In this document: piece by piece, positions 1 to 8,569 of the stretch | Layout: the number at the start of each line of letters is the position of its first letter | Numbering within the stretch: the first letter of the stretch is position 1 | Assembly: GCA_031553215.1 (NCBI GenBank) | Contig: JAVBLW010000013.1 | Location: 1 to 37,519, forward strand | Source: JAVBLW01 sp031553215 | GTDB taxonomy: Bacteria; Bacillota_I; Bacilli_A; Acholeplasmatales; Anaeroplasmataceae | Reading direction: 5' to 3' | Length of the DNA: 37,519 nucleotides | Position numbers and translations under genes: made by a program | Notes under the pieces: model-generated | Databases searched by the model: none | Seen by the model: the letters and a program-made list of their open reading frames with translations, nothing else | Told to the model about the DNA's origin: nothing

Positions 1-104
1 TTAATTAGAGCTTAAGTGACTCTTCATGATGAACGTGATTAATTGATTAGAGGTCAACCTGTGGATTAGAACAGTGCACAAATTTTTTAACTGGAGGTGT
101 CTAA

Positions 105-1280
105 ATGACATATTTTGTTGGCATTGATATTGCCAAATTTAAACACGACTGCTTCATAGCCGATGATCAAGGTTGTGTAATAAGAGAATCGTTCTCTTTT
201 AATAACGATAAGGAAGGATTTAATGTTCTATTATCTATCCTTAAGGCATTAAAGTCTAAAGGGCAAATAAAAATAGGTTTTGAATCTACTGGTCATTATC
301 ATTTTAACCTTAAGCTCTTTTTAGAAGACAACGGTTATAGTTATCTTGAGTTTAATCCTCTTTTAGTTCACAAGTTTGTTACCACCCAAACCTTGCGTAG
401 AACTAAAACCGATAAGAAAGACTCTCAAATGATTTCTAGATATTTAATGACCGTAGATTACAAACCCTACGCAAATAGATTTTATCATATAAACAATCTA
501 AAGTCATTATGTAGATTAAGAGAGACCTTAATTACCGATAGGACAAGATTCTTAAACCAAATCACTGCCTACCTTGATCAAGTTTTTCCAGAATTTAAGC
601 CTTTATTTACCAATGGCTTAAACAAATCTGCATTTTATCTTTTAACTCACTATATGACCCCTAAAAAGATGTCTAAGCTTGATGCTAATAAGTATAGTAA
701 GATGAAAAGCATATTAAGAAATCCAATTTCTTATCAAAGGCTTTGTCAAATTAAAGATGCTGCTACAAACAGTATTGGTTATTCCACGGAAGCTTTAGAA
801 TACGCTCTTAAAACTTCTTTAAACACCTATCTTTTTTTAGAAAATCAAATTGATGATTTAGAAATTAAAATCACAGAGATTTATAAATCCCTTGATTATA
901 GAATCGACACCATTAGAGGTGTTGGAATTTTAACTGCCGCAGGTATTGCTTCTGAAATTGGAAACTTTAACAGTTTTCTAACTCCCAATCAAATTCTTGC
1001 ATTTGCAGGATTAGATCCATCTAAAGATGATTCAGGTATTGTTGTTGGAAAGATAGGTAAAATGGTTAAACATGGTTCATCTTACCTTAGAAAGTATCTA
1101 ATGACTTCAGCAGAAACATTTTATACTTTTAATCCAGCAATATCTGATTTTTATTGGAAAAAGAGAAATGAGGGTAAGCATCATAACATTGCATTATCTC
1201 ATGTAGCTAGAAAGCTTGTAAACACCATATTTTCTCTAGAAAAACATAAAGTAGAGTTTAATCCAGTACTTGTGAAATAA
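105..1280 (+). CDS. IS110-family transposase (DEDD recombinase)
   Basis: This is the recombinase of the element, acting with a bridge RNA to excise and insert it. The N-terminal RuvC-like DEDD domain shows D8 (GIDIAK), E60 (FESTGHYH), D103 and D106 (RTKTDKKDS). The C-terminal Transposase_20 domain (about residues 265-375) has the IRGVG...A..GIASEIG stretch and HGSSYLRKYL, the region that carries the nucleophilic serine in the family. At 391 residues it is full length. GGAGGTG lies just before the ATG. It reads toward the origin, against replication, unlike its neighbours. No frameshift is seen, so it is probably active. Confidence 0.95.
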   Translation: MTYFVGIDIAKFKHDCFIADDQGCVIRESFSFNNDKEGFNVLLSILKALKSKGQIKIGFESTGHYHFNLKLFLEDNGYSYLEFNPLLVHKFVTTQTLRRTKTDKKDSQMISRYLMTVDYKPYANRFYHINNLKSLCRLRETLITDRTRFLNQITAYLDQVFPEFKPLFTNGLNKSAFYLLTHYMTPKKMSKLDANKYSKMKSILRNPISYQRLCQIKDAATNSIGYSTEALEYALKTSLNTYLFLENQIDDLEIKITEIYKSLDYRIDTIRGVGILTAAGIASEIGNFNSFLTPNQILAFAGLDPSKDDSGIVVGKIGKMVKHGSSYLRKYLMTSAETFYTFNPAISDFYWKKRNEGKHHNIALSHVARKLVNTIFSLEKHKVEFNPVLVK

Positions 1281-1314
1281 ATATACGGCAATATTTATTT
1301 CAATATTACTAACG

Positions 1315-1352
1315 TCCTCAAATTTAAAAAATTATAAATTTGAGGATTTTTA
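1315..1352 (+). terminator. Hairpin/terminator in the IS110 right end
   Basis: A 12-bp stem (TCCTCAAATTTA at 1315-1326 with its complement at 1335-1346) is followed by a T-rich tract 35 bases after the transposase stop. The equivalent hairpin is kept in the second IS copy (37454-37485) although the loop side has changed, so it is probably functional, either as terminator or as part of the element's RNA. Confidence 0.7.
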
Positions 1353-1443
1353 TTCTTGACTTGAACTATTAGTAAAATATAAATGAAATATATCTTGACT
1401 ATTAATAGTTAATCACCTCTTGAATATTATACAACTTTTCCTC

Positions 1444-1479
1444 TTAAAATACAAAGAAGAAGCCTATAGAAGCTTCTTC
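1444..1479 (-). terminator. Possible terminator for the O-antigen-ligase-like gene
   Basis: A perfect 8-bp stem GAAGAAGC/GCTTCTTC with an 8-base loop is followed on the minus strand by a T-rich stretch. It lies about 140 bases past the stop of the leftward gene at 1622-2977. The rest of 1416-1621 shows no gene. Confidence 0.4.
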
Positions 1480-1621
1480 AATGTACTAAATTGGGAGATT
1501 TAGTTTGTTTATGAAAAATTCTATCAATTTTTTAAATATGATAGTGTCTCTTTAAGACAATTTCATTATATAATATACATTTCGTTAAAATATAGAAAAA
1601 ATATGTGAAATTATGTAATTA

Positions 1622-2977
1622 TTAATTATTGTTTAAATCTAGTTCTTTTTCTATATCTACTTTATCTTCTACTACGGAAAATACTACAATAAATGAAAGT
1701 ATAATCATTAAAAAGGCTAAATAGAATGTTGTATCAAGCAAACCATGGACTAAATAATATACAATCATCATTAAAAGAGCTGTAGATGCAATATTTTTCT
1801 TAAATAATGGTTTAACAATAGTAAATATAAAATATCCAAATGCTATTAATCCTAAAATACCTAAATCAGACATCGTTTGTAAAATATAATTATGGTAGAA
1901 ATATAATTTTGCATTAATGTCTAATGCCATATAATAATGAGATGAAAATAATCCATTTCCTATCAAAATGTGATTTTTAAATCTTCTTATAGCAGTGTTA
2001 TAAACTGGGGTGCGGCCATTCATTGCAAAGACATCATTATTTATCTCACGGCTAAATATTAGATCCATAAATTTATCAAGTAATCCAACTTGATAGAAAA
2101 TGAAAAGTAATACTAATCCAGAAACTCCCGCTATAATATAATATTTAATGATTTGTTTTTTATCCTTCGCGTAATACAATACTGCAAGAAACATCATTAC
2201 TACAATAACTGCAAAGGCAAGATACCCACCTCTAGACATAGTCAATACTATTGCAACTGTATTTACAATCATTGGTATTATATATAACCATTTTTTTGAT
2301 ATATATAATAAATAGAAAGTTGCTATAAAAGATAGTATTAAAACGCCAACATAATGATTTGAAATTCCCCATCCAAGCATGATTTGTTTATCTTTAATTA
2401 ATTTAAACATGTTACTTGCATCTTTTAATAAATATATTTGCATTTGAAGGAAAACAACCATACCTATCCACATGAACATATAACAAAATATATTAAATGC
2501 ACTCTTTTTATCATAAATTCTAGAAGAAAAATAGATTGTAGAAGCTAAGAAAATTCCTAAGGTTTTTATTCCATTAAAAGAATCACTAAAACTTGGGGTA
2601 TTTATCAAACTTATAAAAGCACATAATATTAATAATGCTGTTGATAAAAATATCTTATTTCTTATTTTTAACTTATTTCTTATAATATCAATTATCAATA
2701 AAACTACAGGAGCAGTTAAGGTTGCTAGTGCAATGTAAAACATAGGACTCTTTGGATTAGCATTATGCTCATTACCAATAAGAGCTAAACAAACAGGCAT
2801 AAATACATTCATTATATTAGCCTTTGTAATTAATATCAATGATGCAACAATTGATAATAAAATAATACTTAAATTAAATAAATCAAATGTATGACAAAAA
2901 ACAATTATTGCACTCATTACAATAGTAAAATATTTACTATCAATGAAGGTCTTAATCTTCTCAAAATACTTATTCAT
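1622..2977 (-). CDS. O-antigen ligase/polymerase-like membrane protein
   Basis: A polytopic membrane protein of 451 residues with about 10-12 hydrophobic segments across its length. It fits the O-antigen ligase/Wzy superfamily (PF04932): the MSRGGYLAF motif near 247-255, the large loop after about residue 300, and the late YHNYILQTMSDLGILGL segment with H362-N363. Family members polymerise or transfer lipid-linked glycans outside the membrane; in a Gram-positive host the substrate could be a capsule or wall glycan. No other glycan genes adjoin it, so the substrate cannot be inferred. It appears to have its own promoter and a GAGGGAAAG ribosome site. Confidence 0.75.
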   Translation of the reverse strand: MNKYFEKIKTFIDSKYFTIVMSAIIVFCHTFDLFNLSIILLSIVASLILITKANIMNVFMPVCLALIGNEHNANPKSPMFYIALATLTAPVVLLIIDIIRNKLKIRNKIFLSTALLILCAFISLINTPSFSDSFNGIKTLGIFLASTIYFSSRIYDKKSAFNIFCYMFMWIGMVVFLQMQIYLLKDASNMFKLIKDKQIMLGWGISNHYVGVLILSFIATFYLLYISKKWLYIIPMIVNTVAIVLTMSRGGYLAFAVIVVMMFLAVLYYAKDKKQIIKYYIIAGVSGLVLLFIFYQVGLLDKFMDLIFSREINNDVFAMNGRTPVYNTAIRRFKNHILIGNGLFSSHYYMALDINAKLYFYHNYILQTMSDLGILGLIAFGYFIFTIVKPLFKKNIASTALLMMIVYYLVHGLLDTTFYLAFLMIILSFIVVFSVVEDKVDIEKELDLNNN

Positions 2978-3003
2978 AAACTTTCCCTCTATTCGATTTT
3001 TCT

Positions 3004-3012
3004 ATTATATCA
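3004..3012 (-). promoter_or_regulatory. Extended -10 promoter of the O-antigen-ligase-like gene
   Basis: TGATATAAT on the minus strand, about 27 bases before the start codon, with no clear -35. The same nonamer stands before several other genes in this window. Confidence 0.6.
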
Positions 3013-3050
3013 CAGTAAAAGATATTGCACAATTATATATTAATCTATAA

Positions 3051-3083
3051 AAATAAAAAAGATGAAAATATAATTTCACCTTT
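3051..3083 (-). terminator. Rho-independent terminator after rpoE
   Basis: On the minus strand AGGTGAAA pairs with TTTCATCT (one G-U) around a short AT loop and runs into a T-rich tract, just after the rpoE stop. Confidence 0.65.
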
Positions 3084-3099
3084 TTACTTTCAACATATT

Positions 3100-3639
3100 T
3101 TATTCTTCGTCATATAAATCTTCATAGTCATCCATATATTCGCCATATGTTTCTTCATCCATGAAGTTTTCTTCATCTTCTAAAGGAATAATATCCTCTT
3201 CAACATCATCAATTAATTCTTCATCTTCTTCGTCATCTGATATAACTTCATCTTCTTCATCTTCTTCATAAGATTTTATATCTTCATCTTCATCTTCAGT
3301 AGAATCTTCATCATCATCACTTAAAATATAGTCGTCTACTGTTAAATCTTCATCATCGTCATCTTCTTCAACGTTTTCATTAAAGGCAGAACCATCTTTG
3401 TCCCATTCATCAAGTGATTGACGAATTTTTAAATCCCATTCTTCGTTTCCCATATATACAAATTTCGAACTTGTTGTAATGTCAACATATAATTGAGCAG
3501 AGATGTCACCAGTTGGATCATCAATTCCCTTTATTTCTAAAACCTCTTTAATAAGTTTCTTTATTGGTTGGCTAGTACGTTTCTTTTCCATTAACATACA
3601 TGCAACTTCTAACATTGACATTTGCGAAATATTTTCCAT
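3100..3639 (-). CDS. rpoE: DNA-directed RNA polymerase delta subunit
   Basis: The delta subunit binds RNA polymerase in Bacilli and affects promoter selectivity and recycling. The N-terminal ~85 residues match the HARE-HTH winged helix (MSMLEVACMLMEKKR; IKGIDDPTGDISAQLYVDITTSSKFVYMG... broken by ordinary family motifs such as WDLK and the final W). From about residue 95 the chain is almost entirely Asp/Glu, the nucleic-acid-mimicking tail of this family. Length 179 is normal. A GGAGG site precedes the ATG. It follows the DUF1934 gene on the same strand but seems to have its own promoter. Confidence 0.93.
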   Translation of the reverse strand: MENISQMSMLEVACMLMEKKRTSQPIKKLIKEVLEIKGIDDPTGDISAQLYVDITTSSKFVYMGNEEWDLKIRQSLDEWDKDGSAFNENVEEDDDDEDLTVDDYILSDDDEDSTEDEDEDIKSYEEDEEDEVISDDEEDEELIDDVEEDIIPLEDEENFMDEETYGEYMDDYEDLYDEE

Positions 3640-3670
3640 TAATTATTCCTCCAATTTAGAACTATAATAT

Positions 3671-3699
3671 ATTTTACATAAAACAAAAAGATTTTTCAA
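3671..3699 (-). promoter_or_regulatory. Promoter of rpoE
   Basis: On the minus strand, TTGAAA (3694-3699) and TAAAAT (3671-3676) are separated by exactly 17 bases, directly after the DUF1934 stop and about 32 bases before the rpoE start. Confidence 0.6.
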
Positions 3700-3703
3700 G
3701 TGC

Positions 3704-4066
3704 TTATTTGATTAAAAGGCATATTTCATACGTATTTTGGAACTCTTTTTCAATAAAATAATCATATTTAAAGCTTATTTTACCCTTTTGGAATAAAATC
3801 TCCTTAGTAAAAATTTGAAATTGAAATGATAATCCCATTTTATTGGCATATTCACCAGATGTTAATTCCCCCAACAATGCATGAAAAATCATATTGGTAT
3901 CCCCAAATCGCTCTAAAAAAAGTTCATTTTCATTAATGACCTCTATAAGTACTGTTGTATTTTCAATAGATTGATCTTTAAATATTAAAGTATTATTTTT
4001 CATTTCAAGATTTGAAGTATATTCAATTGTTGCATCTTCACAAATCGAGATAAATTTGATTTTCAT
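3704..4066 (-). CDS. DUF1934 family beta-barrel protein (YwiB-like)
   Basis: A 120-residue protein of alternating beta strands with the DUF1934 pattern: an ELFLERFGD strand (R.G core), then GE..SGEYANKMGL, then FTKEILFQKGKISFKYDYFI. The family is a small calycin-like barrel of unknown function, known from B. subtilis YwiB. In several Bacilli it lies near argS and rpoE; here it is directly upstream of rpoE and argS is absent. I take the ATG at 4066: an in-frame TTG nine bases plus upstream lies inside the GAGGTG ribosome site. Confidence 0.75.
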   Translation of the reverse strand: MKIKFISICEDATIEYTSNLEMKNNTLIFKDQSIENTTVLIEVINENELFLERFGDTNMIFHALLGELTSGEYANKMGLSFQFQIFTKEILFQKGKISFKYDYFIEKEFQNTYEICLLIK

Positions 4067-4087
4067 TGTACACCTCAAATATTATTA

Positions 4088-4267
4088 TTATAATAATAAT
4101 ATAATTAATAATATCAATATTCCGGGTAAATGAAAAAATCCAACCAAGAATATTGAAAGAAAATTTATTGGCAAATTAAAACTAATAAATTGTCCAAAAA
4201 AATTTAATAATAATAACGTAATTATTCCTATTAATATCGACTTGATAATATATTTCACTAATTTCAT
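4088..4267 (-). CDS. bofA: BofA family small membrane protein
   Basis: A 59-codon gene. The start MKLVKYIIKSILIG is followed by the BofA signature: N22-FFG, then FNLPINFLSIFLVGFFHLPG (N..G....LPIN ... PG) and a C-terminal leucine/isoleucine membrane segment. BofA holds the SpoIVFB protease in check during sigma-K activation in spore formers. The context supports it: in B. subtilis bofA lies downstream of recR, as here, although yaaL is missing. GGTGAT precedes the ATG closely and the stop is TAA. Nothing else here is sporulation-specific, so its role in this organism is open. Confidence 0.8.
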   Translation of the reverse strand: MKLVKYIIKSILIGIITLLLLNFFGQFISFNLPINFLSIFLVGFFHLPGILILLIILLL

Positions 4268-4307
4268 ATCATCACCGTTATATTATATGAAAAAAGAACG
4301 TCAATTA

Positions 4308-4907
4308 TTAATAATTTCTACGCCCTTCTAATGCTTTTAATACGGTCATTTCATCAGCATATGTTAAATCGCCACCAACAGGCAATCCATGTGCAATTCT
4401 AGTGATATTTATTTCATCATCAGCAAGTAAGGCTTTTATATATCTTGCGGTCGTTTCTCCCTCTAATGTGGCATTGGTTGCAAGAATTACTTCATTAATT
4501 TTTTCTTCTCTAATTCTACGAATAAGTGAAGCAATTTCTAAATCCTCAACGCCAATTCCTAAAGAAAAATTAATTGCTCCATTTAGAACATGATATACTC
4601 CTGTAAATGATGATAATTTTTCTAAAACAAATAAGTCCTTAACCGTTTCAACAACCATAACTAGCTTCTTATCGCGATTATCGTCTTTACATATTACACA
4701 TAAATCATCTTCACTTAAATTACCACAAATACTACATTTTTTAAGATTCTTTTTCACATTTACTAGATTTTGTGCAAAAATTTCAGCATCTTCCATTGAA
4801 AAATTACTATAGACATACATAGCTAATCTTTCAGCAGTTTTTTTTCCTACCGATGGTAATTTTGAAAATGATTCAATTAGATCGGTAATTGATTTGGGAT
4901 ATTCCAT
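4308..4907 (-). CDS. recR: Recombination mediator RecR
   Basis: RecR with RecO/RecF helps load RecA on gapped DNA. At 199 residues it is full length: an N-terminal helix-hairpin-helix (LPSVGKKTAERLA), a zinc finger with C58, C61, C70 and C73, a Toprim domain (about 80-175) with VVETVKDLFVLE, and the C-terminal HGLPVGGDLTYADE motif. It follows ybaB by 5 bases in the dnaX-ybaB-recR operon; the bofA-like gene follows by 40 bases. Confidence 0.97.
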   Translation of the reverse strand: MEYPKSITDLIESFSKLPSVGKKTAERLAMYVYSNFSMEDAEIFAQNLVNVKKNLKKCSICGNLSEDDLCVICKDDNRDKKLVMVVETVKDLFVLEKLSSFTGVYHVLNGAINFSLGIGVEDLEIASLIRRIREEKINEVILATNATLEGETTARYIKALLADDEINITRIAHGLPVGGDLTYADEMTVLKALEGRRNY

Positions 4908-4912
4908 GATTC

Positions 4913-5218
4913 TTAAAAGAACCCTCCAGGAAGTCCACCAGTAAATGCACCCATAGTTTTAGCTGTAGTATCTTCTATTTTCTTAATGCAATCATTAAAA
5001 GCAGCCACTAAAGTATCTTCTAACATTTCGATATCATCTTTTGATTCTACAGCATCTTTATCAATTGTAACTTTTTGTACTGTATGATTACCTAGCATTT
5101 CAATTGTAACCATTCCACCACCAGCAGTTCCAGTGAATGTTGTAGATTCTAATTCTCTTTGTGCATCTTCCATTTGCTTTTGCATTTTTCTTAACTTCAT
5201 CATTGCTTGTTGATTCAT
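4913..5218 (-). CDS. ybaB: YbaB/EbfC nucleoid-associated protein
   Basis: A 101-residue DNA-binding dimer of the YbaB/EbfC family. It has the MNQQAMMKLRKMQKQMEDAQ helix (methionine/glutamine-rich start), the GTAGGGMVTIEMLGN strand segment and the glycine-rich FTGGLPGGFF end. Its start is separated from the dnaX stop by one base, giving translational coupling, and a GGAG site overlaps the end of dnaX. Confidence 0.95.
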   Translation of the reverse strand: MNQQAMMKLRKMQKQMEDAQRELESTTFTGTAGGGMVTIEMLGNHTVQKVTIDKDAVESKDDIEMLEDTLVAAFNDCIKKIEDTTAKTMGAFTGGLPGGFF

Positions 5219-5219
5219 A

Positions 5220-6965
5220 TTAATTCTCCTTTATTTTTACTATATCTTTTCCGAACAAATTATAGGCTTGTTCGATAACCTCATCTACTTTTTCTTTATA
5301 ATTATTGTCTACTTTTTTAACCATCATTTTAATTTCTTTTAAAATAGGCTTAGAAATATTTTGTTTAAACTGTGAAAGATAATCAAGATATATTTCATTC
5401 CAATTATCATTGGTAATACATATAAAATTATCTATTAATTTTTCACCTTTATTAATTATATTAATAAACTTATCATAATTTTCTTTTTTTATCAATCTAT
5501 TACATCTAGCTTCATCATCTAAAACTATTAATGCTTCCTTATCAGAAACAGCCGCAACAAATCCTTTGCCAAAAATATGTAGAATCAAATTGTTAGGGTT
5601 TTTTTCTTTATAGTTATCAATAATTTTTTGAACTTTCTCTTTATATTCCTTTTTACCAGAATTCAAGATTTTTTCGACATCTTTTGTAGTCACAAAAGTA
5701 TCATCAAGAACTATCTCTTCATAAACTAGATCTAAAGACTCCTGACCTATAGCCTCTTCAATAATTATCTCATTATCAACAGGATATTTTTCAACTTCCT
5801 CTTTTTTAATTTCTGGTTTCATATCACGTAAATAAATTAATTCTTTTTCTAATTTTTCGATTCTTTGAGTTAATGAATTATAATCATTCAATTTTTTATC
5901 ACTCATTTTTAACAATCCAAGTTCTAAATATGTACGCTTTTGATTGGTAAATTTTATGTTATTCTGAACATCATTTAAGTTATTCAACCATTCATACACT
6001 ATTTGATTATTTATTTCATTACATAAACTAATGAATTTAGGATTTTTGAAAATTATTTTTTCACCAAATCCAACCTTGAATAGCAATATATCTCTTAAAA
6101 AAGTAATAATATCCGAAACGATTTTATGTATTTCTTTACCGTCATTAACTAATTTTGTTACATAACCTAATATTTCTTCCTGATTATTATTTTTACATGA
6201 AGAAATTAAATCTATAATTAATTCATTTGAGACATTTCCACTAACTGCTAGCACATCAGAAAGACTAATTAAATCGTCTGATGAATATGATATACTTTGA
6301 TCTAATAAACTGAGTGCATCTCTCATTCCACCATCACATACTTCACTGATAGTTTCTAATGCAGCATCTTCAACTTTTAAATTTTCACTTAAAGCAACTT
6401 CTTTTAATTTCGAATGAATATCTTCGGAACTTATTCCTTGGAAATCAAATCTTTGACATCTAGATAAAATAGTAGCTGGTATTTTATGTGGTTCAGTTGT
6501 TGCAAGAATAAAAATAACGTGATGAGGCGGTTCCTCTAATGTTTTTAGTAAGGCATTAAATGCACCATTCGATAGCATATGAACCTCATCTATAATATAT
6601 ACTTTATATCTACCTGATGAGGGAAGAAATTTAACTTTATCTCTTATCTCCCTTATTTCATCAACACCATTATTACTAGCCGCATCTATTTCTATTACAT
6701 CACTAATTTTACCTTCGGTAATACCTCGACATAAATCACATTTACCGCATGGTTCTGTAACAATTCCATCTTCACAATTAAGTGCTTTAGCCATTATTTT
6801 AGCTAAAGTTGTTTTACCTGTTCCTCTAGGACCAGAAAATAAATATGCATGAGCAACTTTATTTAATTTAAGTGCATTTTGAAGAGTTAATACTATATGC
6901 TTTTGTCCAACTACTTCTCTAAAATATTGTGGTCTGTACGCACGATATAAAGCAACATAACTCAT
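5220..6965 (-). CDS. dnaX: DNA polymerase III subunit gamma/tau
   Basis: The clamp-loader ATPase of the replisome. The AAA+ module has Walker A GPRGTGKTT (45-53), zinc ligands C64, C73, C76 and C79, Walker B IIDEVHML (D126-E127) and the SRC motif (ILSRCQRF). The C-terminal part from about 370 is charged and variable, as in tau. At 581 residues it is typical for Firmicutes. I saw no A-run slippery site that would yield a separate gamma. GGAG lies about 13 bases before the ATG. It heads dnaX-ybaB-recR-bofA, placed here left of the origin and reading left. Confidence 0.97.
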   Translation of the reverse strand: MSYVALYRAYRPQYFREVVGQKHIVLTLQNALKLNKVAHAYLFSGPRGTGKTTLAKIMAKALNCEDGIVTEPCGKCDLCRGITEGKISDVIEIDAASNNGVDEIREIRDKVKFLPSSGRYKVYIIDEVHMLSNGAFNALLKTLEEPPHHVIFILATTEPHKIPATILSRCQRFDFQGISSEDIHSKLKEVALSENLKVEDAALETISEVCDGGMRDALSLLDQSISYSSDDLISLSDVLAVSGNVSNELIIDLISSCKNNNQEEILGYVTKLVNDGKEIHKIVSDIITFLRDILLFKVGFGEKIIFKNPKFISLCNEINNQIVYEWLNNLNDVQNNIKFTNQKRTYLELGLLKMSDKKLNDYNSLTQRIEKLEKELIYLRDMKPEIKKEEVEKYPVDNEIIIEEAIGQESLDLVYEEIVLDDTFVTTKDVEKILNSGKKEYKEKVQKIIDNYKEKNPNNLILHIFGKGFVAAVSDKEALIVLDDEARCNRLIKKENYDKFINIINKGEKLIDNFICITNDNWNEIYLDYLSQFKQNISKPILKEIKMMVKKVDNNYKEKVDEVIEQAYNLFGKDIVKIKEN

Positions 6966-6991
6966 ATAGTCTCACACTCCTTTTTCAGTTA

Positions 6992-7000
6992 ATTATATCA
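6992..7000 (-). promoter_or_regulatory. Extended -10 promoter of dnaX operon
   Basis: TGATATAAT on the minus strand about 27 bases before the dnaX start; the -35 region is poor (TTTATA at 17-base spacing). Confidence 0.6.
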
Positions 7001-7033
7001 TAAAAATTATATATTATAAAGGATTTATTACTA

Positions 7034-7062
7034 TAAAAAAAGGGAATATAGATTTCCCCTTT
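7034..7062 (-). terminator. Terminator after the YiiX-like peptidase gene
   Basis: On the minus strand AAGGGGAA and TTCCCTT form a stem followed by a run of T, directly past the stop at 7066. It insulates dnaX from the upstream gene. Confidence 0.8.
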
Positions 7063-7065
7063 ACT

Positions 7066-7824
7066 TTATTCTAAATAATATATGTAGGTTATATCTTTTT
7101 TGACTATTTTGTAGAAAAATATGTATGTATTTTTAGAAAAAATTAAATCCTGTACGCTACAAACAAAGCCATCATAATTCAAGTTAATTCCAACAGATGC
7201 ATATGCTTTAGTTATAAAATCAGTACAATAATGGGAATTCTTGGTATTAAAAATATATGAATTATTGTAGGCATCCCCATCAAAAGAAACGGCCTTACTA
7301 AAAGCTATTTTTCTCTTTTCCTCGGTAGTTTTAACCCTCAATCCTATAACTTCATCTCGATATATATCATCATTCCAAAATATCCTATTTTCTATACTAT
7401 AGGTATCATCTTCAATGTAGCCAACAGCTTCGAATGAATCATATTCCTCAATAGTATTTTTATGATCATAATATTTATCAGAGCATAACGAGGCGTGTCC
7501 ACCAAAAAAGTATGTAATAAAATCACTTACGATTGGATAACCAGTTAGTGCAGACTTTAGTCCAACTATGATATCTCCAACTGAACCAATAATCTTTTCA
7601 TTTTCATACTGAGTAAATGATGGTTTTTCCTCTTGCCATGTTTCACGTGAAACCTTATAATATCTTGTGTATTTATCGCCTTGTGTCGGGTCATAGACTC
7701 CTTTTTTCTTGAATTCTGATATCTGTATTTGAACACTAATATTTTCTATGGTTGTTGATATAATACCCCAAAATACAAATGCTATTAAAATTGTAATGAT
7801 TGTCTTTTTTATAATCTTTTTCAT
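7066..7824 (-). CDS. YiiX/YebB-like permuted NlpC/P60 cysteine peptidase
   Basis: A 252-residue protein with one N-terminal membrane segment (about 8-28), so the rest is probably extracellular. The body fits the permuted papain-like YiiX family (PF05708): GD at 83-84 opening the domain, FGGHAS with H110, FEAVG with E132, and SHYCTDFITKAY with C200 as probable nucleophile. Such enzymes cleave or bind peptide or lipid amide/ester bonds; the substrate here is unknown. It is a single gene between terminators. Confidence 0.7.
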   Translation of the reverse strand: MKKIIKKTIITILIAFVFWGIISTTIENISVQIQISEFKKKGVYDPTQGDKYTRYYKVSRETWQEEKPSFTQYENEKIIGSVGDIIVGLKSALTGYPIVSDFITYFFGGHASLCSDKYYDHKNTIEEYDSFEAVGYIEDDTYSIENRIFWNDDIYRDEVIGLRVKTTEEKRKIAFSKAVSFDGDAYNNSYIFNTKNSHYCTDFITKAYASVGINLNYDGFVCSVQDLIFSKNTYIFFYKIVKKDITYIYYLE

Positions 7825-7921
7825 GCCTTTTATTCTACTATAATTTAAGTAATAAATCTATACAATTTAATAAAAATACCAATATGTTTATTTTTTATAC
7901 ATAGTATAATATTTCAAAAAC

Positions 7922-7950
7922 AAAAAAAGCCTACTATAAAGTAGACTTTA
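7922..7950 (-). terminator. Terminator after jag
   Basis: On the minus strand AAGTCTACT pairs with AGTAGGCTT around a 3-base loop and is followed by seven Ts. It closes the rpmH-rnpA-yidC-jag operon. Confidence 0.85.
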
Positions 7951-7956
7951 TTTTTA

Positions 7957-8562
7957 TTATTTCTTTACAGCCTTAATAACGATTGCTCTTTCTTCGCCTT
8001 CGCCCTCAGATTCTGTATATACATCACGCCATTCACTTAATTTTTCATGAATAACACGACGTTCAAAAGAATTCATAGCACGAAGTTTAACATCAACTTT
8101 CGTTCTAACAACTTCCTTTGCAGTTTTAGTAGCTAATATTTCAAGTTGTTGTTCACGATTAGCACGGTATGAACCAATATCTAAAGTTATAACAATTTTT
8201 TCTTTAGTATAACTACCAATTAAATTTTTAATTAGTAATTGTAAAGCTTCTAAAGTTCTTCCCTTTATTCCAATTAATAATGGATTTTCACTTGAATCTA
8301 TAACATAGTGAATTTCTTGTTCTCCGCCAATTGTTCTAACTTCTAAATTATATTCTATATCTAAAGACTTCAAAATCGCTTCAAGATATCTCTTTCCTTC
8401 TAAAGCTAAATTAACATCAACTAAGGCTTCATATATTATATCAGCACCGTTTTCTTCAACAACATTCAAAAATATTTTATCGCTAGATAAATGTAACTTT
8501 TCAATTGCAGCATTCATAGCGTCTTCATAGGATGTTGCAATTATTTCTATTTTCTTTTGCAT
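7957..8562 (-). CDS. jag: RNA-binding protein Jag/KhpB (KH-R3H)
   Basis: Jag/KhpB (EloR) is a small RNA-binding protein linked to cell elongation, encoded next to yidC. Order: Jag_N (1-50, KKIEIIATSYEDAMNAAIEKL), a KH domain (about 75-150, NPLLIGIKGRTLEALQLL with the GxxG-like GIKGRT loop) and R3H (about 140-200, with RRVIH). Length 201 is usual. It starts 7 bases past the yidC stop with GGTGG before the ATG. Confidence 0.95.
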   Translation of the reverse strand: MQKKIEIIATSYEDAMNAAIEKLHLSSDKIFLNVVEENGADIIYEALVDVNLALEGKRYLEAILKSLDIEYNLEVRTIGGEQEIHYVIDSSENPLLIGIKGRTLEALQLLIKNLIGSYTKEKIVITLDIGSYRANREQQLEILATKTAKEVVRTKVDVKLRAMNSFERRVIHEKLSEWRDVYTESEGEGEERAIVIKAVKK

Positions 8563-8569
8563 AAACCAC

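Larger units (their letters stand above)
1..1415 (+). mobile_element. IS110-family insertion sequence
   Basis: A complete DEDD transposase gene (105-1280) is flanked by non-coding ends. The right end (1281 to about 1415) is firmly placed because a diverged copy of it lies in inverted orientation at the right edge of the window and similarity stops after TTAATCA. The left end is at or beyond base 1; the 104 bases before the gene are non-coding. IS110 elements lack clear terminal inverted repeats and encode a bridge RNA in a non-coding end; here it would most likely be in the left end, which may be cut by the window. The right end finishes with a TTGACT box about 15 bases from the boundary, a typical position for the -35 of the promoter formed when the excised circle closes. 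Confidence 0.85.
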
